10,543 nucleotides of DNA from assembly GCA_964483635.1 (NCBI GenBank), contig CAZABS010000030.1, positions 1-10,543 of the forward strand. Direction: 5' to 3'. Positions within the stretch are counted from its first letter, which is position 1, and each line of letters starts with the position of its first letter. The DNA comes from CAZABS01 sp964483635. GTDB taxonomy: Bacteria > Patescibacteriota > Minisyncoccia > Moranbacterales > UBA1568. Shown here one piece after another: positions 1 through 5,294 of this stretch. Both the position numbers and the translations under genes were made by a program. Below the pieces are notes generated by a model. That model was not told the DNA's origin. It made no database searches and saw only the letters and a list, made by a program, of their open reading frames with translations.

Positions 1-27
1 AATAAGAAAGAAATTCTATTTCTGGAT

Positions 28-54
28 AAAAGAGGCTCTCATGAGCCTCTTTTT
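28..54 (+). terminator. Rho-independent terminator of an upstream gene outside the window
   Basis: An 11-bp perfect stem (28-38 with 43-53, core AGAGGCTC/GAGCCTCT) with a TCAT loop carries a T run at 50-54 followed by CTATTTT. An A run on the left arm makes it potentially bidirectional. It sits about 100 nt before the tuf promoter, so it probably ends the transcript of a + strand gene lying left of the window and insulates tuf from it. The first 27 bases do not reveal which gene that is. Confidence 0.88.
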
Positions 55-150
55 CTATTTTGAGGTCAATTTTCCGGTGGAGAAACGGGAGCTACTAGAG
101 TCGTTTTTCCTCAATTTGAGCAAGTATTTTTCAAGAAGAGACTTCCTCTC
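55..150. other. Non-coding spacer between terminator and tuf promoter
   Basis: No credible gene is visible. Small features are an 11-nt palindrome CTCAATTTGAG (110-120), and an inverted repeat AAGAGA/TCTCTT (136-141 with 147-152) whose right arm overlaps the first two bases of the -35 box. The 10-mer TATTTTGAGG at 56-65 recurs at 211-220 in the tuf leader. The inverted repeat could be an operator, but with 6-bp arms it may equally be chance. Confidence 0.5.
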
Positions 151-179
151 TTGACAAGTTTTTTCCTGGCTGATAGTAT
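151..179 (+). promoter_or_regulatory. Sigma70-type promoter for tuf and the downstream cluster
   Basis: A perfect -35 box TTGACA (151-156), a 17-nt spacer and a -10 box TAGTAT (174-179, four of six consensus bases) lie on the + strand, with T-rich sequence upstream. A start near 185-187 would give a 5' leader of about 125 nt before tuf. A weaker set with the same spacing, TTGACG (185-190) and TCGTAT (208-213), lies just downstream and might be a second promoter. No equally good promoter was seen elsewhere in the gaps, so this one may drive the whole cluster. Confidence 0.75.
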
Positions 180-271
180 TGTCATTGACGCTTTCTTGAG
201 CCGTTTTTCGTATTTTGAGGAGCAGCTCTGAGAGTCAATCATTTTTTATACGTAAACCATTTAGTAACGGT

Positions 272-302
272 ACGCGAATCTCTCGAAAACACGAGAGCGC
301 GT
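272..302 (+). promoter_or_regulatory. Strong bulged hairpin in the tuf 5' leader
   Basis: ACGCG (272-276) pairs with CGCGT (298-302) and CTCTCG (280-285) pairs with CGAGAG (292-297). The result is an 11-bp stem with a 3-nt AAT bulge and an AAAACA loop. It ends 9 nt before the tuf ATG, where a Shine-Dalgarno sequence would normally lie, and the remaining spacer (CACACACCT) has none. There is no T tract, so it is not a terminator. It could stabilise the mRNA, bind a regulator or position the ribosome; the sequence does not say which. Confidence 0.7.
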
Positions 303-311
303 CACACACCT

Positions 312-1502
312 ATGGCAGAGCAGTACCAACGAACGAAGCCTCATGTGAACGTCGGAACAATTGGTCACGTTGATCATGGCAAGACCACTCTTACTGCATC
401 TATGTTGCACGTCCTTTCTCTGAAGGGATATGCCAAGGAGCGAGGAGTAGATGAAATTGACAAGGCTCCCGAGGAAAAGGCTCGTGGAATTACTATCAAT
501 ACAACGCACGTAGAGTACGAGTCTGACAAGCGTCACTATGCGCATGTCGACTGTCCCGGGCACGCTGACTACATCAAGAACATGATTACGGGTGCAGCTC
601 AGATGGACGGTGCTATTCTCGTTGTTTCTGCTACTGATGGTCCGATGCCTCAAACTCGGGAACACATCCTCTTGGCTCGCCAGGTGGGTGTTCCTTCGAT
701 AGTTGTTTTCCTCAACAAAGTCGACATGGTGGATGATCCGGAACTCATTGACCTCGTCGAGGCCGAAGTTCGCGAACTTCTCTCGAAGTACGAATTTGAT
801 GGTGATAACGCCTCTATTATCCGTGGAAGCGCCCTGAAGGCTCTCGAGGCCAAATCAGTTGATGATGCTGATGCTAAGCCAATTCTCGATCTCGTCCAAG
901 CTCTTGATGATCGCATCGCTGATCCAGTTCGTGATACAGACAAGCCGTTCCTCATGCCAATTGAAGATATTTTTTCAATCGAAGGTCGCGGAACTGTGGT
1001 TACGGGTCGTATCGAGCGTGGTGTGGTTAATGTCAACGAAGAAGTTGAAATCGTTGGTTTGCGAGATACTGCCAAGACCGTTGTGACTGGCGTTGAAATG
1101 TTCAACAAGTCCCTCGATAAAGGGCAGGCCGGTGACAATGCCGGTCTCCTCATTCGTGGTATCAAGAAAGAAGATGTCGAGCGTGGTCAGGTATTGGCCA
1201 AGCCAGGCAGTATCACTCCCCATACTGAATTTGAAGGTGAAGTATATATCTTGACCAAGGAGGAAGGTGGACGCCATACTCCATTCTTCAAGGGATACAA
1301 GCCACAGTTTTACATCCGAACAACGGATGTAACAGGTGAAGTTGTGCTCCCAGAAGGAACGGAAATGGTTATGCCAGGGGATACCATCAAGCTCCAAGTG
1401 AAACTTATTGCTCCAGTTGCTATGGAAGAAGGAATGCGCTTTGCTATCCGTGAGGGTGGACGCACCGTTGGTGCTGGTGTCGCGACCAAGATCCAGAAAT
1501 AA
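312..1502 (+). CDS. tuf: Elongation factor Tu
   Basis: Cytosolic GTPase that carries aminoacyl-tRNA to the ribosomal A site. The 396 residues match the usual length. The G domain shows the P-loop GHVDHGKT (18-25), switch I GITI (59-62), DCPGH (79-83) with the catalytic histidine at 83, NKVD (134-137) and GSAL (171-174). Beta-barrel domains 2 and 3 follow and end in the typical GAGVATKIQK. NKVD has Val where E. coli has Cys, a mild change. The ATG at 312 gives the standard N-terminus; it is preceded by T and lacks a Shine-Dalgarno sequence. It is the first gene after the promoter at 151-179 and lies 75 nt before rpsJ. The genes rpsL, rpsG and fusA, which often precede tuf, are not immediately upstream because a terminator is there. 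Confidence 0.98.
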   Translation: MAEQYQRTKPHVNVGTIGHVDHGKTTLTASMLHVLSLKGYAKERGVDEIDKAPEEKARGITINTTHVEYESDKRHYAHVDCPGHADYIKNMITGAAQMDGAILVVSATDGPMPQTREHILLARQVGVPSIVVFLNKVDMVDDPELIDLVEAEVRELLSKYEFDGDNASIIRGSALKALEAKSVDDADAKPILDLVQALDDRIADPVRDTDKPFLMPIEDIFSIEGRGTVVTGRIERGVVNVNEEVEIVGLRDTAKTVVTGVEMFNKSLDKGQAGDNAGLLIRGIKKEDVERGQVLAKPGSITPHTEFEGEVYILTKEEGGRHTPFFKGYKPQFYIRTTDVTGEVVLPEGTEMVMPGDTIKLQVKLIAPVAMEEGMRFAIREGGRTVGAGVATKIQK

Positions 1503-1516
1503 CTTTGAAGAATTGA

Positions 1517-1541
1517 GTCCTGATGAAATGGTCGTCGGGAC
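1517..1541 (+). other. Small hairpin in the tuf-rpsJ gap
   Basis: GTCCTGA (1517-1523) can pair with TCGGGAC (1535-1541) in a 7-bp stem with one G-U pair and an 11-nt loop, 14 nt after the tuf stop. No T tract follows, so it is not a terminator. It may be an mRNA processing or stability element that lets tuf accumulate separately from rpsJ. Support is weak. Confidence 0.35.
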
Positions 1542-1562
1542 GAATATTCTCCAAAAGAGATT

Positions 1563-1568
1563 AAGGAG
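1563..1568 (+). promoter_or_regulatory. Shine-Dalgarno sequence of rpsJ
   Basis: AAGGAG lies 9 nt before the TTG at 1578 and 18 nt before the in-frame ATG at 1587. The spacing favours the TTG start. It is the only strong ribosome binding site in the window, and it sits on the only gene with a likely non-ATG start. Confidence 0.65.
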
Positions 1569-1577
1569 AAGAGTAAT

Positions 1578-1916
1578 TTGAATCGAATGACTACGAAAAA
1601 ACAAGTTGAAGGAGAGAATCGCGTGCGGATTAAGATCAAGGCCTATGATCATAAAGTAATTGATCAATCAGCCCGGAAGATCGTAGAAACCGCCGAGCGT
1701 ACCGGTGCCGCAATTACTGGCCCAGTTCCGCTTCCGACCGAGATTCATAAAGTGACGGTAAATCGTTCGACGTTTGTTCATAAGAATGCGCGTGATCAGT
1801 ACGAGATGCGAGTTCACAAACGACTGATAGATATACTGAATCCAACTCCGAAGACGATTGATAACCTCACTAGTCTGGATCTTCCAGCGGGGGTGGATGT
1901 CGAGATTAAAATGTAG
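1578..1916 (+). CDS. rpsJ: 30S ribosomal protein S10
   Basis: Protein of the 30S head; in many bacteria it also joins transcription antitermination complexes with NusB. The 112 residues contain the S10 signature IKIKAYDHKVIDQSARKIV, then TGPVPLPT and a C-terminal half with VHKNARDQYEMRVHKRLIDI. The protein is slightly longer than usual (about 102 residues) because of a polar N-terminal stretch. The start is most likely TTG at 1578, from the Shine-Dalgarno spacing and the T at -1. ATG at 1587 would remove three residues. The stop is TAG, and the next base begins a perfect 17-bp inverted repeat. A 177-nt gap separates it from rplC, by far the largest gap after tuf, so rpsJ may share a transcript with tuf more than with the rest. 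Confidence 0.96.
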   Translation: MNRMTTKKQVEGENRVRIKIKAYDHKVIDQSARKIVETAERTGAAITGPVPLPTEIHKVTVNRSTFVHKNARDQYEMRVHKRLIDILNPTPKTIDNLTSLDLPAGVDVEIKM

Positions 1917-1976
1917 AAAACTCTTTTTCTCAGGTTTCCTTCTGAGATTCTGAAAGATGCTGAGAAAAAGAGTTTT
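1917..1976 (+). terminator. Long inverted repeat directly after rpsJ, terminator-like
   Basis: AAAACTCTTTTTCTCAG (1917-1933) is perfectly complementary to CTGAGAAAAAGAGTTTT (1960-1976), giving a 17-bp stem with a 26-nt loop. Read as an intrinsic terminator it is a 13-bp stem flanked by AAAA and TTTT, beginning one base after the rpsJ stop. The T tract is short and the loop long, so termination may be partial, or the stem may be a nuclease processing site. A second CTGAGA inside the loop (1942-1947) can pair with TCTCAG (1928-1933), offering a smaller alternative hairpin. Confidence 0.65.
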
Positions 1977-1989
1977 CCAACAAGTTACT

Positions 1990-2067
1990 CGTCTAAGTCC
2001 GACAGAAGGTGCCGGATACTAGCGAGCCAGAAAAATGAACTGGCACGCGGACGACGTCCAGTTTTTT
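1990..2067 (+). promoter_or_regulatory. Putative transcription attenuator leader upstream of rplC
   Basis: Two mutually exclusive folds are visible. Fold 1 is a terminator: AACTGG (2038-2043), a bulged C, then ACG (2045-2047) pair with CGTCCAGTT (2055-2063). The loop has 7 nt and a T run covers 2062-2067. Fold 2 is a longer interrupted helix: CGTC (1990-1993) with GACG (2053-2056), GTCCG (1997-2001) with CGGAC (2048-2052), and GTGCCGG (2009-2015) with CTGGCAC (2040-2046, one G-U). It totals 16 bp and sequesters the left arm of the terminator. GCCAG (2026-2030) can also pair with CTGGC (2040-2044). The terminator ends 26 nt before the rplC ATG. In E. coli, L4 regulates the S10 operon by attenuation in a leader upstream of rpsJ; a similar role here is inference. 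Confidence 0.7.
2038..2067 (+). terminator. Intrinsic terminator hairpin inside the ribosomal cluster
   Basis: A 9-bp stem with one bulged C and a 7-nt loop is followed directly by a T tract (2062-2067, two of which also pair at the stem base). It sits inside the cluster and points toward rplC, so full termination would silence about 19 essential genes. It is therefore best read as conditional, controlled by the competing upstream helix listed separately. Confidence 0.65.
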
Positions 2068-2093
2068 GTTTGTCTCAATTGAGTGTCTATTTT

Positions 2094-2690
2094 ATGAAAT
2101 GTATTCTTGGGAAAAAACTTGGCATGACAACACTCTTCGACGCTGAGAAGGGTGCTTTGAACGTGACACTGATTGCGTGTGATACCAATACCATTAAGCT
2201 TCAACGTACTGCTGAGAAAGATGGATATATTGCTGTCCAAGTTGAAACCAAAAAAACCAAGAATAAACAAGAATTTCATGAGTTCCGCTTTGATAAGGCT
2301 CTCGGGAAAGATCTCGGAACCAAAGAATTAGAAAAATTTACGACGGGTACCACACTGACTATCACGCAATTTGCAGTGGGTGATCGGGTTTCAGTAGCAG
2401 GAATTACCAAGTCAAAAGGTTTTCAGGGTGTGGTAAAGCGACATGGTTTTCATGGTCAAATGACCAGTCATGGTCGGAAACATGATATTCGGAAGCCAGG
2501 TTCTATCGGAGCAACTTTCCCAGAACACGTGATCAAAGGTCGCCGGATGGCTGGCCGGATGGGTGGTGTTCGTCAAATGACCAAGAACCTCCAAGTAGTA
2601 TATGTGAACGAAGCAGAGAGTATTCTGGGTCTTCGCGGAGCGGTTCCTGGAGTGAATGGTCGCGTCGTTGAAATTGTGAGTCTTGCTTAA
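2094..2690 (+). CDS. rplC: 50S ribosomal protein L3
   Basis: Early-assembling 50S protein whose loop reaches toward the peptidyl-transferase centre. It has 198 residues, slightly short for the family (about 209). The N-terminus MKCILGKKLGMT is the L3 hallmark and fixes the start at 2094; an in-frame TTG at 2070 would add eight unconserved residues. The central loop keeps KPGSIG (134-139) and GRRMAGRMG (149-157). Between them it reads ATFPEHV instead of the usual QNQTPG, so Phe142 replaces the Gln that PrmB methylates in E. coli (Gln150). No Shine-Dalgarno sequence is visible; the bases before ATG are TATTTT. It is first in the tightly packed block and lies just after the attenuator-like leader. 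Four bases separate it from rplD. Confidence 0.97.
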   Translation: MKCILGKKLGMTTLFDAEKGALNVTLIACDTNTIKLQRTAEKDGYIAVQVETKKTKNKQEFHEFRFDKALGKDLGTKELEKFTTGTTLTITQFAVGDRVSVAGITKSKGFQGVVKRHGFHGQMTSHGRKHDIRKPGSIGATFPEHVIKGRRMAGRMGGVRQMTKNLQVVYVNEAESILGLRGAVPGVNGRVVEIVSLA

Positions 2691-2694
2691 TTGT

Positions 2695-3336
2695 ATGTTG
2701 AAACTTACTGTCAAAAATTTAGCTGGAAAAGATATTGAATCTCTGGAACTTCCTGAGACACTGTTTGATCTTCCGAAGAATGATACTTTGGTACATCAAG
2801 TATACGTAGTGCTCTCTGGGAATCTCCGTAGTCCAATTGCTCACACGAAAGATCGAGGAGAGCGTGCGGGTACCGGAAAGAAACCATGGAAGCAAAAAGG
2901 GACAGGACGAGCTCGCGCTGGATCAGTCCGGAGTCCTTTGTGGCGCAAGGGTGGCGTAACTTTTGGTCCAACCAGAGATCGAAATTTTGTGCGCCAAATT
3001 CCAACCAAGATGCGTCAAAAAGCTACGCTCGTCGCTCTTTCTGAAAAAGTTCGAACCGGAAAAATGATTGTCGTTGATGCGCTTACGCTCGCTGAAGTAA
3101 AAACGAAGCTCTTTGCTGGAGCCTTGTCGGCACTTGGTATCGCGCCGCGTCGCGTCGTGGTTTCGACTACTCTTTCTGAAAAACCAATGACCTTGGCCAT
3201 GCGCAATATTCCAAAGGCCACGGTGGCTAATAATCTTGATTTGAATGTACGAGATCTCGTTGACCATGAGTATGTGCTCCTCAGTAAGGCAGGTGTGGCA
3301 GAATTAGAGAAGCGATTTGCTTCTTGGAACAAATAA
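2695..3336 (+). CDS. rplD: 50S ribosomal protein L4
   Basis: Primary 23S rRNA-binding protein whose extended loop lines the exit-tunnel constriction; in E. coli it also represses its own S10 operon. It has 213 residues. The tunnel loop at about 54-98 is well conserved (RGERAGTGKKPWKQKGTGRA, then WRKGGVTFGP). The C-terminal globular part has the typical VDHEYVLLSKAGVAELEKRF. The start is the ATG at 2695, four bases after the rplC stop (TAA TTGT ATG); the reading frame is open back to a TTG inside rplC, but that would overlap the L3 end. Without a Shine-Dalgarno sequence, translation is probably coupled to rplC. As product of the second gene after the attenuator, L4 is the natural candidate ligand for that leader. 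Confidence 0.97.
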   Translation: MLKLTVKNLAGKDIESLELPETLFDLPKNDTLVHQVYVVLSGNLRSPIAHTKDRGERAGTGKKPWKQKGTGRARAGSVRSPLWRKGGVTFGPTRDRNFVRQIPTKMRQKATLVALSEKVRTGKMIVVDALTLAEVKTKLFAGALSALGIAPRRVVVSTTLSEKPMTLAMRNIPKATVANNLDLNVRDLVDHEYVLLSKAGVAELEKRFASWNK

Positions 3337-3345
3337 GACTTTTGT

Positions 3346-3672
3346 ATGGCAGAAAAGACTGACAAAAAGATAGTCAAACCAAGTCCACTGGCAACCCAGG
3401 TGCTTGTTCGCCCGCGTATTACGGAAAAGGCTTATGCCGTCAATGCGCTGAATCAGTACGTGTTTCAGGTGATTCTTTCAGCAACCAAGACTCAAGTCAA
3501 ACGAGCCATTGAAGAGGCTTATGGAGTAACCGTGAAGTCGGTAAATATGGTAACTTTGCCTGAGAAACAGAAAGTGTTTGGCCGATCAAAAGGGAAAAAA
3601 AGTGCGGTGAAGAAAGCTATTGTTCGACTCAAGACAGGAGATTCAATAGCGCTTTTCAAAGCTGGTATCTAA
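3346..3672 (+). CDS. rplW: 50S ribosomal protein L23
   Basis: Protein at the mouth of the peptide exit tunnel, docking site for trigger factor and signal recognition particle. It has 108 residues. A polar Lys-rich N-terminal stretch of about 16 residues precedes the L23 core, which begins at TQVLVRPRITEKAY and continues with NQYVFQV and VKRAIEEAYGVTVKSVNMV. The basic loop KQKVFGRSKGKKSAVKKAIV is typical. The ATG at 3346 is nine bases after the rplD stop, has T at -1 and lacks a Shine-Dalgarno sequence. It is followed four bases later by rplB, the usual order. Confidence 0.97.
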   Translation: MAEKTDKKIVKPSPLATQVLVRPRITEKAYAVNALNQYVFQVILSATKTQVKRAIEEAYGVTVKSVNMVTLPEKQKVFGRSKGKKSAVKKAIVRLKTGDSIALFKAGI

Positions 3673-3676
3673 TTTT

Positions 3677-4504
3677 ATGGCGATCAAGATCTACAAGAAA
3701 AATAATGCTGGTCGACGCTTCATGTCAGTTGTGAAGCCTGAGGGTGTTACCGATGGGAAACCAGAAAAGAGCCTCTTGGCACCTCGTCCAAAAAAAGCTG
3801 GTCGCGGTCATGGGAAAATTTCAGTGCGTCATCAAGGTGGAGGACACAAGCGGCGCTATCGTATGGTTGATTTCCTTCAAAATAAGTGGGGGATTCCTGG
3901 AAAGATTACCAGTCTTGAAAAGGATCCAAACCGATCTGCTCTCATTGCTCTTCTCTCGTACAGTGATGGTGAGAAACGGTATATCTTGGCGACACACGAT
4001 ATGCGAGTTGGTCAGACGGTACTCTCTGGACCGGATGTTCCGATTGTTCCAGGAAACCGTTTGCCGCTCGAACGTATTCCGATGGGTACGATAATTTGCA
4101 ACATTGAAATGCAAAAGGGGAAGGGCGGTCAAATTGTTCGAAGTGCTGGTTCACAAGCAACTCTTATGGCGATTGATGGATCAATGGCTCAGATCAAACT
4201 CTCTTCAACAGAGGTGAGACTTATATCAAAAGATTGCTACGCAACCATTGGTCAGATGAGTAATTTTGAGCACAGTGCAGAGCGAATTGGAAAGGCTGGT
4301 CGTAGCCGCTGGAAGAATCGTCGCCCAGCCGTTCGTGGGACTGCTATGAACCCAGTGGATCATCCACATGGTGGTGGTGAAGGACGACAGCCGCTTGGAA
4401 TGCACCCGAAGACTCCATGGGGAAAGCCAGCTCTCGGTAAGAAAACCAGAAAGCGGAAACATCGATCGAATAAATTCATTGTGCGTCGTCGCATTAAGAA
4501 ATAA
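3677..4504 (+). CDS. rplB: 50S ribosomal protein L2
   Basis: Highly conserved 50S protein needed for subunit joining and peptidyl transfer. The 275 residues match the family. The N-terminal half has GRGHGKISVRHQGGGHKRRYR, then OB-fold and SH3-like strands. The C-terminal half contains MNPVDHPHGGGEGR, with a histidine at residue 229, the same number as the functionally important His229 of E. coli. It ends in the basic tail RKRKHRSNKFIVRRRIKK. The start at 3677 (TAA TTTT ATG) has T at -1 and no Shine-Dalgarno sequence. It lies between rplW and rpsS with gaps of four and three bases, so translational coupling is likely. Confidence 0.98.
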   Translation: MAIKIYKKNNAGRRFMSVVKPEGVTDGKPEKSLLAPRPKKAGRGHGKISVRHQGGGHKRRYRMVDFLQNKWGIPGKITSLEKDPNRSALIALLSYSDGEKRYILATHDMRVGQTVLSGPDVPIVPGNRLPLERIPMGTIICNIEMQKGKGGQIVRSAGSQATLMAIDGSMAQIKLSSTEVRLISKDCYATIGQMSNFEHSAERIGKAGRSRWKNRRPAVRGTAMNPVDHPHGGGEGRQPLGMHPKTPWGKPALGKKTRKRKHRSNKFIVRRRIKK

Positions 4505-4507
4505 TGT

Positions 4508-4849
4508 ATGTCACGTAGCCTCAAAAAAGGACCCTATATCGACCCACGTGTCTTGAAAAAGCTCGAGGGGAAAAAGCTCGGTGACCGCAGCATTATCAAG
4601 ACGTGGTCACGTGCTTGCGTCATCGCTCCAGAAATGGTAGGGTTTACCTTTGGCGTACACAACGGAAAGGATTTTGTGAATGTTTTGGTGACGGAAGACA
4701 TGGTGGGGCATCGACTCGGAGAGTTTTCTCCGACCCGTAAATTTATCCGCCATGGTGGAAAGATGCAGAAAGAACAAGAATTAGCTGCGAAGGAGCATGA
4801 ATTGGCGCAAGCAAAAGCCGCCAAGGCATCCTCTGAAGCAAAGAAATAG
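4508..4849 (+). CDS. rpsS: 30S ribosomal protein S19 with C-terminal tail
   Basis: Protein of the 30S head that contacts S13 and intersubunit bridges. It begins with the canonical MSRSLKKGPYIDPRVLKKLE and keeps IKTWSRACVIAPEMVGFTFGVHNG-type sequence and MVGHRLGEFSPTRKF. At 113 residues it is about 20 longer than usual; from about residue 86 there is a helix-prone tail rich in Ala, Glu and Lys, possibly a short coiled coil. The ATG at 4508 is three bases after the rplB stop and has T at -1. An ATG overlapping that stop (4504) is in another frame and is not used for S19. The stop is TAG; rplV starts three bases later. Confidence 0.97.
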   Translation: MSRSLKKGPYIDPRVLKKLEGKKLGDRSIIKTWSRACVIAPEMVGFTFGVHNGKDFVNVLVTEDMVGHRLGEFSPTRKFIRHGGKMQKEQELAAKEHELAQAKAAKASSEAKK

Positions 4850-4852
4850 TTT

Positions 4853-5290
4853 ATGAAAGTCGAAGCAAGCCTCAACAATTTACGCATTGCACCAAGAAAA
4901 GTGCGCCTCGTGGCTCACTCAATTGTTGGCTTGCCCGTTCAAAGTGCTTTGACGCTTCTCGCGAAGCAGGTGAAGCGGTCGTCTTCTCCCATGGAAACTC
5001 TCCTCAAAAGTGCCATTGCGAACGCTACCAACAATTTTGATCTTGATAAAGCGACTCTTGTGGTACACTCGGTATCGGTTGGAGACGGATTGCGACTCAA
5101 ACGTTATATGCCAAAGGCTTTTGGTCAGGCGACTGAGATTTTAAAGCGAAGCTCAAAGATTAAAATTATTCTTGAGGGAGAAAAAGCAGAAGTAAAAAAA
5201 ATAGAAAAGCCTGCAAAAAAGAAAGAGGCTTCGAAGAAGACTGTTTCTCCAGAAGCAAAAAAAGAAGTTGTATCATCAAAGACTGAATAA
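4853..5290 (+). CDS. rplV: 50S ribosomal protein L22 with Lys-rich tail
   Basis: Exit-tunnel protein with a long beta hairpin lining the constriction opposite L4. The core (1-108) has LRIAPRKVRLVA and the tunnel hairpin GLRLKRYMPKAFGQATEILK. From about 109 to 145 the protein continues in a Lys/Ala/Glu-rich low-complexity tail (KKIEKPAKKKEASKKT and so on), absent from standard 110-residue L22. The tail would emerge on the solvent side and looks disordered. The start at 4853 (TAG TTT ATG) has T at -1 and no Shine-Dalgarno sequence. The tail-coding segment is A-rich (runs of AAAAAA), which could allow slippage but shows no frameshift. rpsC follows after four bases. Confidence 0.96.
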   Translation: MKVEASLNNLRIAPRKVRLVAHSIVGLPVQSALTLLAKQVKRSSSPMETLLKSAIANATNNFDLDKATLVVHSVSVGDGLRLKRYMPKAFGQATEILKRSSKIKIILEGEKAEVKKIEKPAKKKEASKKTVSPEAKKEVVSSKTE

Positions 5291-5294
5291 TCCT

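Noticed and set aside
1..27. 3' end of a coding gene at the left window edge
   Set aside because: Twenty-seven bases with a possible TAA at 3-5 are too little to assign a frame or product.
975..1667. Long open frame on the minus strand over the 3' half of tuf and rpsJ
   Set aside because: It lies opposite two certain genes, has no recognisable domain or ribosome binding site, and is explained by the codon bias of tuf.
1985..2023. Promoter for rplC in the rpsJ-rplC gap
   Set aside because: GATACT (2015-2020) and TCTAAG (1992-1997) are weak -10 matches, and no -35 box lies at a suitable distance. A promoter there is not excluded but not supported.
5196..5275. Programmed frameshift or slippage in the A runs at the end of rplV
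   Set aside because: The A runs encode ordinary Lys codons, the frame continues to a stop four bases before rpsC, and no alternative frame gives a plausible product.
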